From: Cellulomonas sp.
GTDB lineage: Bacteria > Actinomycetota > Actinomycetes > Actinomycetales > Cellulomonadaceae
Direction: 5' to 3'
Assembly: GCF_015234515.1 (NCBI RefSeq)
Contig: NZ_JADGMY010000023.1
Coordinates: 78,047 to 142,046 of the forward strand
Length of the DNA: 64,000 nt
Shown: positions 17,322 through 24,700 of the stretch, one piece after another
Layout: each line of letters opens with the position of its first letter
Numbering within the stretch: the first letter of the stretch is position 1
The notes under the pieces: model-generated
What the model saw: only the letters and a program-made list of their open reading frames with translations
Told to the model about the DNA's origin: nothing
Databases searched by the model: none
Made by a program: the position numbers and the translations under genes

Positions 17322-18545
17322 TCAGCTCGGCGACGTCGGGTTCCACACCGCGGCCAGGGCCGCCCAGTCCTCGTCCGTCAGCAGGCTCGCGGGGGTCACG
17401 TTGACGTGGGTGACGCCGTTCGTCGCGGCCTCCTCGACCGCCTGCGTCAGGACGTCGGCGGAGAGCACCCCCGGCGGGTCGACCGAGAACGGCGCCCACA
17501 TGCCCACCGACACGGTGAAGCGGGACATGTCGTACCCGGCCTCCTCGAGGCCGGCGGTCACGCGGGAGATGTCGGTGGGCGGGCGCTGACCGAACAGGTA
17601 GGCCCACAGCACGAGACGGTCGGCGGAGCGCAGCAGGACGTCGTACAGCTGACCCGAGACCGGGGAGCCCTTCGCCGGGTCGTCGAAGTCGACCCGCGCG
17701 TCCATCGCCAGGACGATCCCCGCGCCGCGGCCGCCGTCCACCGCGTCGAGTGCGGACCGCATGCGCGCCAGGAGCCCGGCCAGGACGTCCGCGCGCCACG
17801 CCGCCACGGAGTCGGCGTAGTCGTCCGGCAGGCCGTCGGCGGTGCGCGGCCAGTCCGTCGCACCGGTCATCTCGCGGAACAGCGCGAGGTCGTCGTCCCC
17901 GAACGAGTTGATGTCGAGGAAGAGCTCGGTGATCGCGATCTGGCTCGGCTCGTAGCGTTCACCCAGCGCCGCCACGTACTCCACCAGGCGGTCGCCCACC
18001 GGGCCCCGGGCGAGCTGCGCGGCCGACGCCGTGTAGGTCGCCGGCGTGCCGTCGGCCGACCTCCCGGCGATCGACGGGTCCTGCACGATCCACTCCGGGA
18101 CGTACGCGTCGACGACGAGCCCGATCTCCCGCTGCCTGCCGTCGCCCGTCAGCCGCAGCGCCCGCGCGGCGCGCGCGATGTGGTCGGCCCCGGGCTCGGC
18201 GGCCGCGTCGGGGTACGCGGCCCAGTCGAACGCCGTGAACTCGACGCGCCCGGCGTTGAGGTCGACGCCCGTGGCACCGACCTCGTCGAGGTGGGCGTCG
18301 AGGGCCGCCCAGTCCGTCGCGGGGTCGGTCACGATGCCGAAGTCCACGCTCACCGAGCGCAGCGACTGCGGCTGCGACGACGACGGCGCCCGCAGCGGCG
18401 GCGGCACGTCCTGCCAGGGGCGGGCCACGACGACCGCGACCACGACCACGACCAGGAGCGAGGAGAGGACGATCACGAGCCAGGACCGTGATCCTCGACC
18501 AGCCCGCTCACCGACACCGTCCCGCTGCGTTCCAGCTTGTTCCAT
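17322..18545 (-). CDS. Membrane-anchored putative TIM-barrel glycan-active protein
   Basis: A 407-residue protein with one N-terminal membrane segment (residues 24-44, LVIVLSSLLVVVVVAVVVA), a Pro/Ser linker and an outside domain of about 340 residues. The domain has the alternating pattern of a TIM barrel: VSVDFGIVTDPATDWAALDA at its start, LVVDAYVPEWI, ITELFLDINSF, IVLAMDARVDF, LVLWAYLFGQ, VSVGMWAP and VTHVNVTPASLL near the end. Several strands end in Asp/Glu, as in glycoside hydrolases, but I cannot place it in a named family. The ATG at 18545 has GGAG 5 bases upstream and overlaps the GT2 gene by 73 bases. A GTG at 18476, sharing GTGA with the GT2 stop, is an alternative start. Confidence 0.72.
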   Translation of the reverse strand: MEQAGTQRDGVGERAGRGSRSWLVIVLSSLLVVVVVAVVVARPWQDVPPPLRAPSSSQPQSLRSVSVDFGIVTDPATDWAALDAHLDEVGATGVDLNAGRVEFTAFDWAAYPDAAAEPGADHIARAARALRLTGDGRQREIGLVVDAYVPEWIVQDPSIAGRSADGTPATYTASAAQLARGPVGDRLVEYVAALGERYEPSQIAITELFLDINSFGDDDLALFREMTGATDWPRTADGLPDDYADSVAAWRADVLAGLLARMRSALDAVDGGRGAGIVLAMDARVDFDDPAKGSPVSGQLYDVLLRSADRLVLWAYLFGQRPPTDISRVTAGLEEAGYDMSRFTVSVGMWAPFSVDPPGVLSADVLTQAVEEAATNGVTHVNVTPASLLTDEDWAALAAVWNPTSPS

Positions 18546-19756
18546 CTGTTCTCCGCGTTCCCCAGCTCGAGCCGTGCGGCATCGAGCACGACGACGGTCA
18601 TGAGCGCCGAGTAGACGGGCCACAGCCCGACGGTCCACAGGTAGCGCAGGTCCCGAGGAGCCCGGTCCAGGAGCACGGCGACGACCAGCAGGACGCACGA
18701 CAGCGGCAGACCGACCAGCAGCAGCCACTGCCACAGCGAGCTCGGCAGCCAGCTCGTGCCCTCGACCAGGACCAGCACGACGAGCACGAGGGCGGCGAGC
18801 ACCTGCAGGAACGGCGCGACGACCTGCGCCAGCGTGTTGTACAGCAGGTACACCCCGAAGGCCCCGTACCGCGGGTTGCCGATCATGCTGCGGTGCAGCC
18901 CCGTCGCCTGCAGCAGCCCGCGGGCCCACCGCACGCGCTGGCGCCACAGGCCGCGCAGGGTCGACGGCGACTCGGCGAAGACCAGCGCGTCGGGAGCGAA
19001 CGTCACGCCGTACCCGGCGCGGTGCACCCGCCACGTCAGCTCGAGGTCCTCGCCGAGGGTGTCGGTCCGGACCGGCCCCACCTGCTCGAGGACGTCACGC
19101 CGGAAGGCCCCGACGTTGCCCGACACCACGGGCATGCACCCCAGCACGTCGAGGGCGCGCCGCATCAGACCGGTGCCGACGTGGCTGATGAGCGAGAGCA
19201 GCCGGGTCAGGACCCGGTCGAGGTTGACGGGCCGGTCGTTGCCGCACACCGCGCCGACGCGCTCGTCGCGGAATCCCCGGAGCAGGCGGGTGAGCGTGTC
19301 GGGGCGGAACAGCCCGTCGGCGTCCACCAGCACGAGGACCTCGCCCTGCGCGGCCGCGATGCCGGTGTTGAGCGCGGCTCCCTTGCCGGCGTTCTGCTGG
19401 TGGAGGGCACGCACCCGCCGATCCGCGGCGGCCAGCTCGCGCATCCGGGCGTACGTGCCGTCGGACGACCCGTCGTCGACGCACACGACCTCGAGCCGGG
19501 GGTGGTCGCTGCGCAGGATCGACTCGATGCAGTTGCCGATGAGCAGCGCCTCCTCGTAGGCGGGGACGACCACGCTGACCGACGGGGGCTCGGTGAAGAG
19601 CGGCCCGTAGCCGGCCGGCCCGGGCGTCGCGCGCCGCTGCCGGACCTCGAAGACGACGGCCGCGGGGACGAAGGCGAGGCGGATGAGGCCCACGACCAGC
19701 AGCGACGCGCCGACGACGACCACGAGCGACGTCAGCAGCGCGAGGACCACGGACAT
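18473..19756 (-). CDS. Processive family 2 glycosyltransferase (PgaC/IcaA-like)
   Basis: A 427-residue membrane glycosyltransferase. One or two N-terminal membrane segments are followed by a GT-A domain with PSVSVVVPAYEEALL, CVDDGSSDGT (UDP binding), VLVDADGLF (DxD region), GEDLELTWR (catalytic Asp) and the QRVRWARGL motif of processive beta-glycan synthases, then three or four C-terminal membrane segments. This is the arrangement of poly-N-acetylglucosamine, hyaluronan and cellulose-type synthases, so it probably polymerises a sugar and feeds it through the membrane. The sugar is not determined by sequence. It starts 4 bases after the ATP-grasp stop and overlaps the next gene, so all three are one operon. 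Confidence 0.9.
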   Translation of the reverse strand: MSVVLALLTSLVVVVGASLLVVGLIRLAFVPAAVVFEVRQRRATPGPAGYGPLFTEPPSVSVVVPAYEEALLIGNCIESILRSDHPRLEVVCVDDGSSDGTYARMRELAAADRRVRALHQQNAGKGAALNTGIAAAQGEVLVLVDADGLFRPDTLTRLLRGFRDERVGAVCGNDRPVNLDRVLTRLLSLISHVGTGLMRRALDVLGCMPVVSGNVGAFRRDVLEQVGPVRTDTLGEDLELTWRVHRAGYGVTFAPDALVFAESPSTLRGLWRQRVRWARGLLQATGLHRSMIGNPRYGAFGVYLLYNTLAQVVAPFLQVLAALVLVVLVLVEGTSWLPSSLWQWLLLVGLPLSCVLLVVAVLLDRAPRDLRYLWTVGLWPVYSALMTVVVLDAARLELGNAENRWNKLERSGTVSVSGLVEDHGPGS

Positions 19757-19760
19757 CGGG

Positions 19761-20660
19761 TCAGCCCGGCCAGTCGTCGAGGACCGTGTCCAGGATCTGC
19801 GGCGCCGACGCCGACACGGCCCCGAACCGGGCGTTGACCTCGAGGACCACGGGCACCCCGTCGGCCAGGCGGCGCACGTCCATGTCGACCGGCCCGACCA
19901 GGTCCAGGGCCTCGACCGTGCGCGCGGCGAGGGCGGCGACGTCCGGGGCGTCCCCGTCCGGAAGACGCTCGACGGCCGTCGCGTTGCCGATCCGGCCGTG
20001 CTCGAGCGCCGCCTTCTGCAGCACCACGACGACGGTGCGCCCCGTGTCGGGCGAGCGGTACACCTGCGGGCTGTACTCCACGGCGGGGGCGAACACCTGG
20101 ACCACCCAGGACGCGTCGACCTTGTCCCACACCGGGTCGTCCGGCCGGTCGACCACGTGCACGCCGCGACCGCCGCGGGCGACCCGCGGCTTGACGACGA
20201 CCGGACCACCGGCCCAGGCGAGCGCGTCCGCCGCGGACGCGAACGCGTCGGCCGGGGCGAACGCCGGGACCGCGACGTCCGCGCGTGCGAGCGTCCACAT
20301 CGTCAGGAGCTTGTCCCCCGCGACCGCCGCCGCCGAGGCCGTCGACCCGACGAGCGCGCTGCCGAGCCCCGCGGCTCGCCCGAGGACCGCGATGCGCGGC
20401 AGCTCCTCGGAGACGGTCGGGACCACCAGGTCCGGATTCACGCGCGCGATCAGGTCGAGCATCGCCGGCTCGTAGCGCGGGTCACCGGCGGCCGGGACCG
20501 CCTCGACCGTCTCGAACCCCGTGACGGGCACGGGGTTCAGGTCCGCCCCGACGGCCCGCAGCTCCGGGGCACGCCCGACGAGCTGGGCGCCCAGCGCGCG
20601 CCCTGCCGGACCGGCGGCACCGGTCACCAGGATCGTGCGCCGTCCCCCTGCGCCCATCAT
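19761..20660 (-). CDS. ATP-grasp domain protein
   Basis: A 299-residue ATP-grasp enzyme of the carbamoyl-phosphate-synthase-like group. An N-terminal Rossmann-like part begins RRTILVTGAAGPAGRALG; the ATP-binding Lys is in VVVKPRVARGGRGVHV near residue 165, and the metal/phosphate-binding end motif is VVLEVNARFGAVSA near residue 280. ATP-grasp enzymes join a carboxylate to an amine, thiol or similar through an acyl phosphate. As first gene of the GT2 operon, it may attach an amino acid or other acid to a sugar or lipid carrier, but this is inference. Two ATG codons in a row (20660, 20657) are possible starts; no strong ribosome binding site is visible. Confidence 0.85.
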   Translation of the reverse strand: MMGAGGRRTILVTGAAGPAGRALGAQLVGRAPELRAVGADLNPVPVTGFETVEAVPAAGDPRYEPAMLDLIARVNPDLVVPTVSEELPRIAVLGRAAGLGSALVGSTASAAAVAGDKLLTMWTLARADVAVPAFAPADAFASAADALAWAGGPVVVKPRVARGGRGVHVVDRPDDPVWDKVDASWVVQVFAPAVEYSPQVYRSPDTGRTVVVVLQKAALEHGRIGNATAVERLPDGDAPDVAALAARTVEALDLVGPVDMDVRRLADGVPVVLEVNARFGAVSASAPQILDTVLDDWPG

Positions 20661-20720
20661 CGGATCATGGCACGCGCCGTCCGGGGCCGCAGGAGGGCAG
20701 TCGGCGCGCGGGGCCGCCGC

Positions 20721-22421
20721 TCAGGAGGTCGCGTCGTCCGTGGGCGCGCTCGGGGTGGCAGTCGCGGCGACCTCGGGTGCGACCGGGATGTCGACGAGGC
20801 GGAAGTCGTCGTCGAACGCGACGCCCGTCCCGGCCTGGAACACCACGGTGTCGACGTCGAGACGCGGGTACACGAACGAGAACGTCCGGGTCTGGCCGCC
20901 GTCGATCCACGAGCTGGCGTCCAGGTCCGACGCGGTGAACCACTCGCCGTCCGGCCACGTCTCGTTCTCCCCGACGCGGTAGTCCAGCGGGAACAGCCGG
21001 GACGCGCCCTGCAGGACCGTGCCGCGGGCGGTGATGTCGTGCGGCGTGACGGTGTCGCCGGGGCGGTGGGAGGCGAACCCGCGCAGGAAGCCCACCGCCC
21101 AGCCCAGTCCGTCCTTGTCGTCCGCGGCGTGCACGGTCAGGTCGACGACCACGTGGCCGTGCACGCGGCGGGCCGTCGCGTCGACCTCCCACGTGCGGGC
21201 CACCGTCTCCACGCGCAGCGGCGTCCCCGCGGTTCCGACGTGCGCCCCGAACTCGGGGAGCTCACCCTCCGTCGTGACGTCGGTGCGCGTGACGACCTTC
21301 GACGTGAGCGACACCGTCACGCGCCGGTTGAGCGCCCGCCCCTCGTCCGACGTGTTGTCCGCGACCGGCTCGGACTCCCCGCGGCCGTCGACCCGCATGC
21401 GGTGCCCGGCACCGCCGGCGTGGGCGGCGAGCGCGTCCGCGACGGCCTGCGCGCGTCGCCGGGACAGGTCCCGGTTGTACGCGTCGTCGGCCTGGTCGTC
21501 GGTGTGGCCGACGACGTCGACGGTGCCCTTCTCACGCTCGGCGAGCCGCTGCGCGACCAGCGCGACGGCCTGGGCGGACTCCGGCGTCAGGTCGGCCGAG
21601 TCGAACGCGAACAGCACGTCGGACCCGAGCGTGACCTCGACCCGCTCGGTGGACTCGATGGTCCGCACGGCACCGTGGAGCTCGGCGCTCGTCGACTCCA
21701 GCGGGAACGTCGGAGCGCTGACGACGGCGTCGAGGTCGAGCTCCTCGGGCGGCTCGACCTCCTCCGCGTCGGGGGTGGCCGACGGGCTCGCGGAGGCCAG
21801 GGCGGCCGCCGTCGCGGCGGCGTCCGCGGCCGCGACCACGTCGTCCGGGTGCGCGGCCGGGGGGACGTCGCCCTCGATGACCGGCACCTCGGCGAACAGC
21901 GGGGCGCCGGGCACCAGCAGGGACAGCGCCGTGACGTCCTGCGCCGGTGCGGCGAAGGGCATCTGGAGACGCGTGCCGTGGGCCGCCCCGATGCGGTGCC
22001 AGCGCTCGGGTGCGACGACGGGCTCCCCCGCGGTGTCGGCGCCGACGTGGTAGGCCACGTCGGCGGCGAGGTCGAAGAGACGGACGTTGGCCGGCGGCTT
22101 CCCCTCCGCGATGAAGGACGTCACGTCGAAGCCGCCGATGCGGACGTCCTCGTCGAGCTCCTCGAGCGGGACGACGTCGAGCGTCAGGACCACGTGCTCA
22201 CCGGCGCGCACCAGCGGGTGCACGCGCACCTCGAGGTCCACGCCGCCCTCGGGGATCACCGCGGTCGCGACGACGTCGTCCGGCTGGGGGCCCGGGTCGA
22301 CGGTCGGCGTCGGGGTGCCGGGACCGGGCGACGGGTCACCGCCGGTGCACGCGACGAGTGCGAGACCCAGCGCGACGGCGAGGACGGCGCGCGCGGGGCG
22401 GCGGCATCGGGCAGCAGGCAC
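20721..22421 (-). CDS. OmpA/MotB-domain lipoprotein
   Basis: A 566-residue exported lipoprotein. The GTG at 22421 has TGGAG about 8 bases upstream and starts a signal peptide ending in the lipobox ALVAC. A Pro/Thr/Gly linker follows. The central OmpA-like peptidoglycan-binding domain shows LFAFDSADLTPESAQAV, VDVVGHTDD, NRDLSRRRAQAVADAL and GRGESEPVADN...NRRVTVSL. A C-terminal domain of about 180 residues (with FSFVYPRLDVDTVVFQAG) is unfamiliar. Such lipoproteins are tethered to the outer face of the membrane and grip the cell wall. It ends 60 bases upstream of the ATP-grasp start on the same strand, so it may be transcribed into the glycan operon and help anchor it to the wall. Confidence 0.87.
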   Translation of the reverse strand: MPAARCRRPARAVLAVALGLALVACTGGDPSPGPGTPTPTVDPGPQPDDVVATAVIPEGGVDLEVRVHPLVRAGEHVVLTLDVVPLEELDEDVRIGGFDVTSFIAEGKPPANVRLFDLAADVAYHVGADTAGEPVVAPERWHRIGAAHGTRLQMPFAAPAQDVTALSLLVPGAPLFAEVPVIEGDVPPAAHPDDVVAAADAAATAAALASASPSATPDAEEVEPPEELDLDAVVSAPTFPLESTSAELHGAVRTIESTERVEVTLGSDVLFAFDSADLTPESAQAVALVAQRLAEREKGTVDVVGHTDDQADDAYNRDLSRRRAQAVADALAAHAGGAGHRMRVDGRGESEPVADNTSDEGRALNRRVTVSLTSKVVTRTDVTTEGELPEFGAHVGTAGTPLRVETVARTWEVDATARRVHGHVVVDLTVHAADDKDGLGWAVGFLRGFASHRPGDTVTPHDITARGTVLQGASRLFPLDYRVGENETWPDGEWFTASDLDASSWIDGGQTRTFSFVYPRLDVDTVVFQAGTGVAFDDDFRLVDIPVAPEVAATATPSAPTDDATS

Positions 22422-22532
22422 GAGGGTCTCCAGACGGACGAGGGGTGCCGCCATGATGCCCGAGACGTCCGGATCAGGCCTTTCGCCGTCCAGAGCCTCA
22501 CCCGTCCGGCGTACACCCCCTCCCCTCCTCGC

Positions 22533-22549
22533 GTGAGAGAGCGATCCAG
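22533..22549 (+). repeat. Single copy of the dispersed 17-base repeat
   Basis: GTGAGAGAGCGATCCAG, one solitary copy in the divergent gap between the OmpA lipoprotein and nrdI. It again follows a C-rich run. The gap shows no other feature. Confidence 0.85.
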
Positions 22550-22652
22550 GACGACCGGCTGCTCTCGCGCGGGCGAAGGCGCGGGGGGCGCCGGCCGGTG
22601 TCCGGGACCTACGTCCGCGCCGCCCGCCGCCCCGACGGGGTGGGCTGGTGGG

Positions 22653-23093
22653 ATGCGCCGCACGCCCGTCTACTACTACTCGTCCTCGAGCGGGCTGGTC
22701 CGCACCTTCGCCGAGCGGCTCGACCGCCCGGTGCGCAACCTCGCGGAGCGCGAGCACCGGCGCAGCGAGGTCGACGGGCCGTGGGTGCTGCTGACCCCGT
22801 CGTACAAGACCGGCAACGACGCGAACGACACGATCCCCGAGGCGGTGCGACGGTTCCTGGCCTCGCCCCACAACCGGCGGCTGCTCGTCGGCGTCATGGG
22901 GTCGGGCAACCGGAACTTCGGGCAGTACTACCAGAAGGCGGCCCGGGAGGTCGCGCAGCGGTCCGGCCGGCCCGTGCTGTTCGAGTTCGAGCTCGCGGGC
23001 ACGCCCTGGGACGTCGAGGAGTGCGAGCGGATCCTGCGCGACCTCGACGCGGCCCTGGCCGAGCGGCACGCGGACGGGCGGCCCGCGGCCTGA
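22653..23093 (+). CDS. nrdI: NrdI flavodoxin-like protein (orphan)
   Basis: A 146-residue NrdI. The FMN-binding loop is YYYSSSSGLVRTFAERL at the N-terminus, followed by LLTPSYKTGNDANDTIPEAV and GVMGSGNRNFGQYYQKAA, both diagnostic, and the end FELAGTPWDVEECERILRDL. NrdI supplies oxidant to assemble the dimanganese-tyrosyl radical cofactor of class Ib ribonucleotide reductase (NrdF). Normally it sits in nrdHIEF, but no nrdH, nrdE or nrdF is next to it here. A manganese/zinc-type ABC importer is encoded about 4 kb away. The ATG at 22653 fits the conserved N-terminus, though no classical ribosome binding site is present (GGTGGG only). Confidence 0.9.
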   Translation: MRRTPVYYYSSSSGLVRTFAERLDRPVRNLAEREHRRSEVDGPWVLLTPSYKTGNDANDTIPEAVRRFLASPHNRRLLVGVMGSGNRNFGQYYQKAAREVAQRSGRPVLFEFELAGTPWDVEECERILRDLDAALAERHADGRPAA

Positions 23094-23199
23094 CCGCCGC
23101 GACGGCTCCCGAACCCGGCCTGCACCCGGCCCGAGGGTGCGCGTCCCGCGGCGCGGCGGCACAGTGGACCGGGACGTCCGCCGACCCGGGAGGCCCGAC

Positions 23200-23343
23200 G
23201 TGACCGGACGCGCGAGCGACGAGCCGCAGGACCACGAACGACGCACCCGCCGGATCGCCCGGCTGCTGGTGTGGACGGGTGCGGCGATCGTCCTGGGCGT
23301 CGTCGTGGGGCTGGTGTACGCGATCCACCCGCTGCTGACCTGA
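23200..23343 (+). CDS. Small single-pass membrane protein
   Basis: A 47-residue protein with a charged, Arg-rich N-terminal half (DEPQDHERRTRRIARLL) and one membrane segment (WTGAAIVLGVVVGLVYAIHP) close to the C-terminus. The GTG at 23200 is chosen because a perfect GGGAGG lies 7 bases before it; an upstream in-frame GTG at 23137 has no such site. The positive residues should keep the N-terminus inside. No family is recognised. It lies between nrdI and a convergent proline iminopeptidase with ordinary base composition. Function unknown. Confidence 0.6.
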   Translation: MTGRASDEPQDHERRTRRIARLLVWTGAAIVLGVVVGLVYAIHPLLT

Positions 23344-23395
23344 CGCGCCGGGAGACGCCCGGATCGCGCGGTTCGCCGTCCACGGGTTCACCCGT

Positions 23396-24688
23396 TCAGC
23401 GGGTGGTGACCGCCCACCGCCCCGACGTCAGGTCCGCCAGCCGCGGCAGGATCGTGTCCCCCGCGACGCGCAGGCCGTCGTGCAGGTACTCGTTGGTGAT
23501 CCACACCTGCGCGTTGCCCAGGCCGTCCGCGGTGCGCAGCGCCAGGTCCAGGTCGACGTACGGGTCGTCGTAGTACTGCACGGCGGCGACGGGCACGTCG
23601 GTGGCGGCGAGCCGGTCGACGTCGTACAGCCCGGGCCACTCGGTGCGCGACGCGAGCTCGTCGGCGACGGCGGCGAACGGCCGCAGCGCCGCGACCTGCT
23701 GGTACATCCACGGGTACACGGCCTCGCCGGTGAGCTGCAGCGGCCGGGCGTCCGTCGCGAACTGCGGGTGCCGGGCGTGCTCGTCCGCCGCCGCCCAGCC
23801 GGGCTCGCGGTGGCCGGAGTGGTAGATGACCTCCTGCAGCACCAGGTACAGCGGGTTGGTCGCGAACCCGGTGCGCGTCGCGACCTGGGCGAGGAACCCG
23901 GGCGCGGGCTCGCCGCGACGGTCGAGCGCGGTGTCGAGCAGCCAGTGCAGGCCGTCGGCGCCCGTGCTCATCCCGAGATCCATCCCCAGGGTCTGCAGCC
24001 GCTCGACGCTCAGCACCTCGCCCGTGGGCAGCACGACGTCCCCGGCGGCGACGCGGTCCGCGAGGCGGCCCAGCAGGTCGACGTCGTCGGGGAACGCGCG
24101 GGCCAGCGCGCGGTTGCGTGCCGCCTGCCGCGGGTAGGTGGCGGCGTAGACGTCCTCGGCGGTCGCCCCCACGGGCGGCAGGCCGCCGGTGACCCAGCAG
24201 GCGTCGAGCGCCTCGGGGTGCCGCGACAGGTACGTCAGCGTGAGGAACCCGCCGTACGACTGGCCGAGCGTCGTCCAGCGTCGCCCGCCGTACACGGTGC
24301 GGCGCAGGTGCTCGGCGTCCTCGACGATCGCGTCGGCGCGGAAGCACGCCAGGTAGTCGGCGGCCGTGCGGGCGTCGTCGAACGCCGCGACGTCGGCGCC
24401 GTCGACGCGCGACGAGCGACCCGTCCCCCGCTGGTCGAGCAGCACGACGCGGTGCGTGCGCAGCGCGGTGGCCCACCAGCCGCCGCCGGGCATCGGGCGC
24501 GGCCCCATGCCGCCGGGCCCGCCCTGCAGGAACAGCAGGAGCGGCAGGTCCTCGCCGTCGCGCGCGGGGTCGACGACCTCGCGCGCGAACACCTCGAGCG
24601 TGCCGAACCGCTGCGGGTCCGCCCGGTCCACCGGCACCTCGACGCGGTGCTCGCGCACCCGGAAGCCGGTCATCGCGTACTCGTCCAC
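23396..24688 (-). CDS. Proline iminopeptidase-like alpha/beta hydrolase (S33)
   Basis: A 430-residue cytoplasmic hydrolase of peptidase family S33. The oxyanion-hole signature LLFLQGGPGGMGP is near residue 55, the strand LLDQRGTGRSS follows, and the nucleophile Ser lies in TLGQSYGGFLTL near residue 145. The inserted helical cap (about 170-340) is typical of tripeptidyl/proline aminopeptidases; the acid and base are probably in YYDDPYVD and NEYLHDGL. It should remove N-terminal Pro or similar residues from small peptides. The GTG start at 24688 has TAGGGT ending 6 bases upstream, giving a leaderless arrangement; that -10 box even contains the stop codon region of the neighbouring GH31 gene. 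Confidence 0.88.
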   Translation of the reverse strand: MDEYAMTGFRVREHRVEVPVDRADPQRFGTLEVFAREVVDPARDGEDLPLLLFLQGGPGGMGPRPMPGGGWWATALRTHRVVLLDQRGTGRSSRVDGADVAAFDDARTAADYLACFRADAIVEDAEHLRRTVYGGRRWTTLGQSYGGFLTLTYLSRHPEALDACWVTGGLPPVGATAEDVYAATYPRQAARNRALARAFPDDVDLLGRLADRVAAGDVVLPTGEVLSVERLQTLGMDLGMSTGADGLHWLLDTALDRRGEPAPGFLAQVATRTGFATNPLYLVLQEVIYHSGHREPGWAAADEHARHPQFATDARPLQLTGEAVYPWMYQQVAALRPFAAVADELASRTEWPGLYDVDRLAATDVPVAAVQYYDDPYVDLDLALRTADGLGNAQVWITNEYLHDGLRVAGDTILPRLADLTSGRWAVTTR

Positions 24689-24694
24689 ACCGCG

Positions 24695-24700
24695 ACCCTA
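24695..24700 (-). promoter_or_regulatory. -10 box of the iminopeptidase gene
   Basis: TAGGGT on the minus strand ends 6 bases before the GTG at 24688. It coincides with the TAG stop codon (24698-24700) of the upstream GH31 gene, so one triplet serves both as stop and as start of the -10 box. Confidence 0.45.
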
